Part shown: piece by piece, positions 61,103 through 64,000 of the stretch
Numbering within the stretch: position 1 is the stretch's first letter
Layout: each line of letters starts with the position of its first letter
Source: Sipunculus nudus
Lineage: Eukaryota > Annelida > Sipuncula > Golfingiida > Sipunculidae
Assembly: GCA_026874595.1 (NCBI GenBank)
Contig: CM049313.1
Location: 52,997,659-53,061,658, forward strand
Length of the DNA stretch: 64,000 nucleotides
Direction of reading: 5' to 3'
Translations under genes and position numbers: made by a program
Notes under the pieces: generated by a model
Told to the model about the DNA's origin: nothing
Database searches by the model: none
What the model saw: only the letters and a program-made list of their open reading frames with translations

Positions 61103-63490
61103 ATGCTAAGTAGGTCAGAGTTTGTAGCTGCTACTGGCCTCACATTAATTACTCGCTTGTAAAATCGCTTTGTCATCCTGACCCAATTATTTTCCAGCAC
61201 CTTCATAAATATTGAAGAGACACCTTTTCTGTTAATTGCTAATAAAGTATCTTCCTGACAAGTTACACGAAATAGAAAAACGCCAATCATTTAAGGATGA
61301 ACATTAATCAAACGAGTAAAGTGTCACGAAAATCGCTAGTTTGGCTTAAATAAAGGTAATTAACTGCTTTACAGTTTTAATACAGTTGTGATACAATATA
61401 TGTTTTACTTATTTAAAATCAGACTTACGTATTTGGACTTTTCCCCCGTAACTGTTTATAGTTGGTATGAATGTCTTTTTAAGTTCGAGTAGATCTGCTA
61501 TACTTACTCACTGGATATAGGTCAAACAAAATATATTATACGGTGTTTCACACTAAAACGCGTGAATTGACTCCGGGAGTCGGGATTAAATTAAATTCTT
61601 CCAACTCATCACTGACATCTGCCGACGACGGCTAACATGTACATGTATTCGTTATCTTTTAAAATTCTATACACGTCACACGACCCGAACACAACTCACA
61701 TCCGAAGAGGTCTGATTGAATGTCTGAATTCTGTTTGTTTTGGAGTTACATTTGAATTACTCTACAAAGGCAGTCTTTAGTTTGTGAAATCAACCAAGCT
61801 CATTCGTTAATAGGGCCGCGGTGGACCATGGCGATGTTAGATCTGAGGGCCGTCTGGCGTCCGTCAGAAATTTTCAGTATGCTTCTTCTTTATTTCATGA
61901 TCGATTTAGATTTTGTTTGTATATTCAGATAGGGCTAGTGGTTTCCCGTGAAATTTCTACACCATATTTATTTATTTATTAAGCACTTTATAACAAAAAA
62001 TGCTTTTTCATATTTCACTGTCTTTGATTCTGACTTATCGGATAGAACTAGGAGTGCTCAACTTTCTGTGATTAAAAAGTCCATTTCAGGCACATAGTGA
62101 TTGGTGCAAGTTTTATGTTGTGGGCGTGCAGGAGGAGCACGACGATATTGACGTTCTGATTATTGGTTTCCGTATCCGGAAAAAAAACATGTATCCGGAA
62201 AATCATTGATGTCTTTGTGTCAGCAGAACCAGGTATATAATTTTATTGCGTAATTTTGCCCAGGGACATAAAATTAACCATTGTTGCTTGACACAATGTC
62301 AACAGACGTTGGCTTGGGCGACAATAAGGGGGAAATAGGGCTCCGGCCTACACCGGTCTTTTTATCAGATTATCCATAATTGAACTCGTTTATCCTTGCT
62401 TTGAGGGGTTTCACACCTTAAATAAACCATCCAGTCCCAACAAAACACGTTAAATTGAATTTCAATCTATTTAACTTATCCCGTCTGCATTGCACAAAAA
62501 AAAACATTACGGGACTCGCGCATGCTCGAGTGAATCGTATCTTCAAGCGTACAGAACTGTCATGTCCTCGTTAATCGCGTTTTTAATAGAACTGTTTCAT
62601 TTTAAGAAAAGTTCCACTTTTCCTGGATTGCTTGTCTTAAGCTATCGATCAAGTAACCGTGCTTTGGGTGTACTCTTTCTTTCAAAAAATCATCCTTAGG
62701 AGTGAAGAATATGACATAAAATATTTCCGACTATAATATATTTCATTTTAAGCATACATCCTAGCTTTCAAAACATGGATTTATAAGAAGCTTAGGGAAA
62801 ATGTTCTAAATACTTGATTCAGTGTTTTCTGGTGCCAGTGCTGTGGTAAAATTATATAAATTCAAGATTCAAATGTGACCAATGTGAAAAACATAATAAA
62901 TGTGCACTCTTATTGAGATCTATTTCCTATGAATAAAATATCTTGTTCAATGAATACCTGGAAATAGTCTTGTGCACAACATCTTCATGAAAACGCACAG
63001 GTAAGAATGAATAAATGCAACTTTATTCAATAACTCGATCTACACACAAAAAAATATAAAAGAAAAATAAAACACCAGTTGCTTTTTCCTCTACAAGCTA
63101 CGCTTCATGATATCAGTTTAACAGCGTATAATATACGTGGTGCTCTATCGAGTAACAAACAAAATTAAAAGAAAAACAGGTGCTTATAATGCCGAAAGCC
63201 GGCGACAGTTAACGTTGGGCCCTACGAGTCTTGTGCAAAATGTCCATTTCCGTGTTTAAAAAAGTAATATTGATTATACATTCAATAAGATGATGTGATC
63301 ATACAATGTCGGCAATCTTATAGTTTTAGACGTATTTTTTTGGAGGTTGGGATATATGGTTCTTCCCAAACCAGGGAGACGTGTAAATAATCAGTGCTCA
63401 TTCACATTTGCTTGAATCTACAGAGGAAGACTATATAAGGGCCGCCTTTTCCGAGGAAAACATTCTTTCCCACCTAATGGTTGGGATATT
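61103..63490. other. Intergenic stretch between the two BBOX-like genes
   Basis: Short frames only. The right part should contain the 3' UTR of copy B, down to a possible poly(A) signal near 63,022. Nothing else recognised. Confidence 0.4.
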
Positions 63491-63648
63491 CTAATTGTTT
63501 TGAAGATTTTGCTCAAGTATTCTGAGCTTCGAGTAAAGTTCGTCCCACTCCAGGAAAGCGGCGTCAATCTGGCGAGTGCCACCAGGGGCGATCGTGAAGC
63601 CGTTCCTCCCATGGAGCACCCGCCGGTTGTCGATACAGAGAATCTCAC
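63491..63648 (-). CDS. BBOX1: Terminal coding exon of a second BBOX1-like gene (copy B, partial, rest off the right edge)
   Basis: After a good acceptor (TTTACAG at the high-coordinate end) the exon reads GEILCIDN, then RVLHGRNGF with the distal iron His. Thirteen residues later comes the 2-oxoglutarate-binding Arg in GGTRQIDAAFLEWD, then ELYSKLRILEQ and a TAG stop at 63491-63493. It starts in the same phase as exon 7 of copy A (a single G from the preceding exon completes Gly) and is 158 nt against 146. The position equivalent to human Tyr366 is Phe, so an aromatic is kept here, unlike copy A. The order and strand show a tandem head-to-tail duplication. A TTTATT on the + strand near 63022 (AATAAA on the gene strand) is a possible poly(A) signal. 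The rest of the gene is not in the window. Confidence 0.88.
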
Positions 63649-63697
63649 CTGTAAATATTTAGAATATATGAGATGCATAAACAATAATAATAATGAT

Positions 63698-63728
<31 letters not shown>

Positions 63729-64000
63729 TAATAAAATAATTGTTGTTGTTATTGCTTCCGTCGTCATCGCCATCATTTTCATTATGTATTATTATTAAAT
63801 TCTCCCAGTTTTATTAACCCTATTTTAAGTGAACTGTTTTTTTACTTTACACCCCGCCCCCCCCCCCCCTCCGAAAAACAGTTTCATTCAAATTATAACC
63901 ATGATGTTTCAAAGAAGGACTTAAAACTGAATATCTTACATTCCTCATGATGATCAGTATGCACAAACGTATACACGATAATCAATGCGCTATATTTGCT
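63649..64000 (-). other. Last intron of BBOX-like copy B (partial)
   Basis: It begins, on the gene strand, beyond the window and ends in the TTTACAG acceptor at 63649. It holds an (AAT)n tract at 63,685-63,735 and a C-run near 63,855. Confidence 0.6.

Overview
This is an AT-rich animal nuclear segment. It has spliceosomal introns (most genes broken into short exons with GT..AG borders), very many (TA)n microsatellites, minisatellites, MITEs, tRNA-derived SINEs and a decayed LINE. One short repeat near position 44,400 resembles an element I recall as common in bivalve genomes. A lophotrochozoan, probably a bivalve mollusc, is my best guess, but no marker gene proves it.

Layout. Positions 1-21,016 hold no gene I can support. 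This stretch contains a LINE 3' tail, several inverted-repeat elements, a 3.4-kb minisatellite of a 43-bp unit (9,274-12,720) and a 1.2-kb minisatellite of a 55-bp unit (13,573-14,770), flanked by inverted, diverged copies of a repeat of about 200 bp. Positions 21,017-43,973 (+) hold a complete 11-exon SLC22-family (organic cation/carnitine-type) major facilitator transporter. I assembled it exon by exon with all phases matching (612 aa). Its introns carry MITEs, a pogo-like MITE, a SINE pair and inverted repeats. Positions 43,974-48,372 are a gene-poor gap. Positions 48,373-58,349 (-) hold a complete 7-coding-exon gamma-butyrobetaine dioxygenase (BBOX1-like) gene (375 aa), with a probable TATA promoter and 5' UTR exon near 59,130-59,200. 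Positions 63,491-63,648 (-) are the last coding exon of a second BBOX1-like paralogue whose remainder lies beyond the right edge.

How the genes may work together. SLC22 proteins include carnitine and betaine carriers, and BBOX1 makes carnitine from gamma-butyrobetaine, so a tail-to-tail SLC22/BBOX pair is suggestive. However, the complete BBOX-like protein keeps its iron, 2-oxoglutarate and zinc ligands while three of the four positions that form the trimethylammonium-binding aromatic cage in human BBOX1 are replaced. It may therefore act on a different substrate.

Most unusual structures. (1) A ~25-copy 45-bp minisatellite in intron 6 of the BBOX-like gene is built from the exon 6/intron 6 junction itself, so each unit carries a copy of the exon end and of the splice donor. 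(2) Several short non-autonomous elements have interiors made of one degenerate short word repeated in both orientations, a different word in each element.
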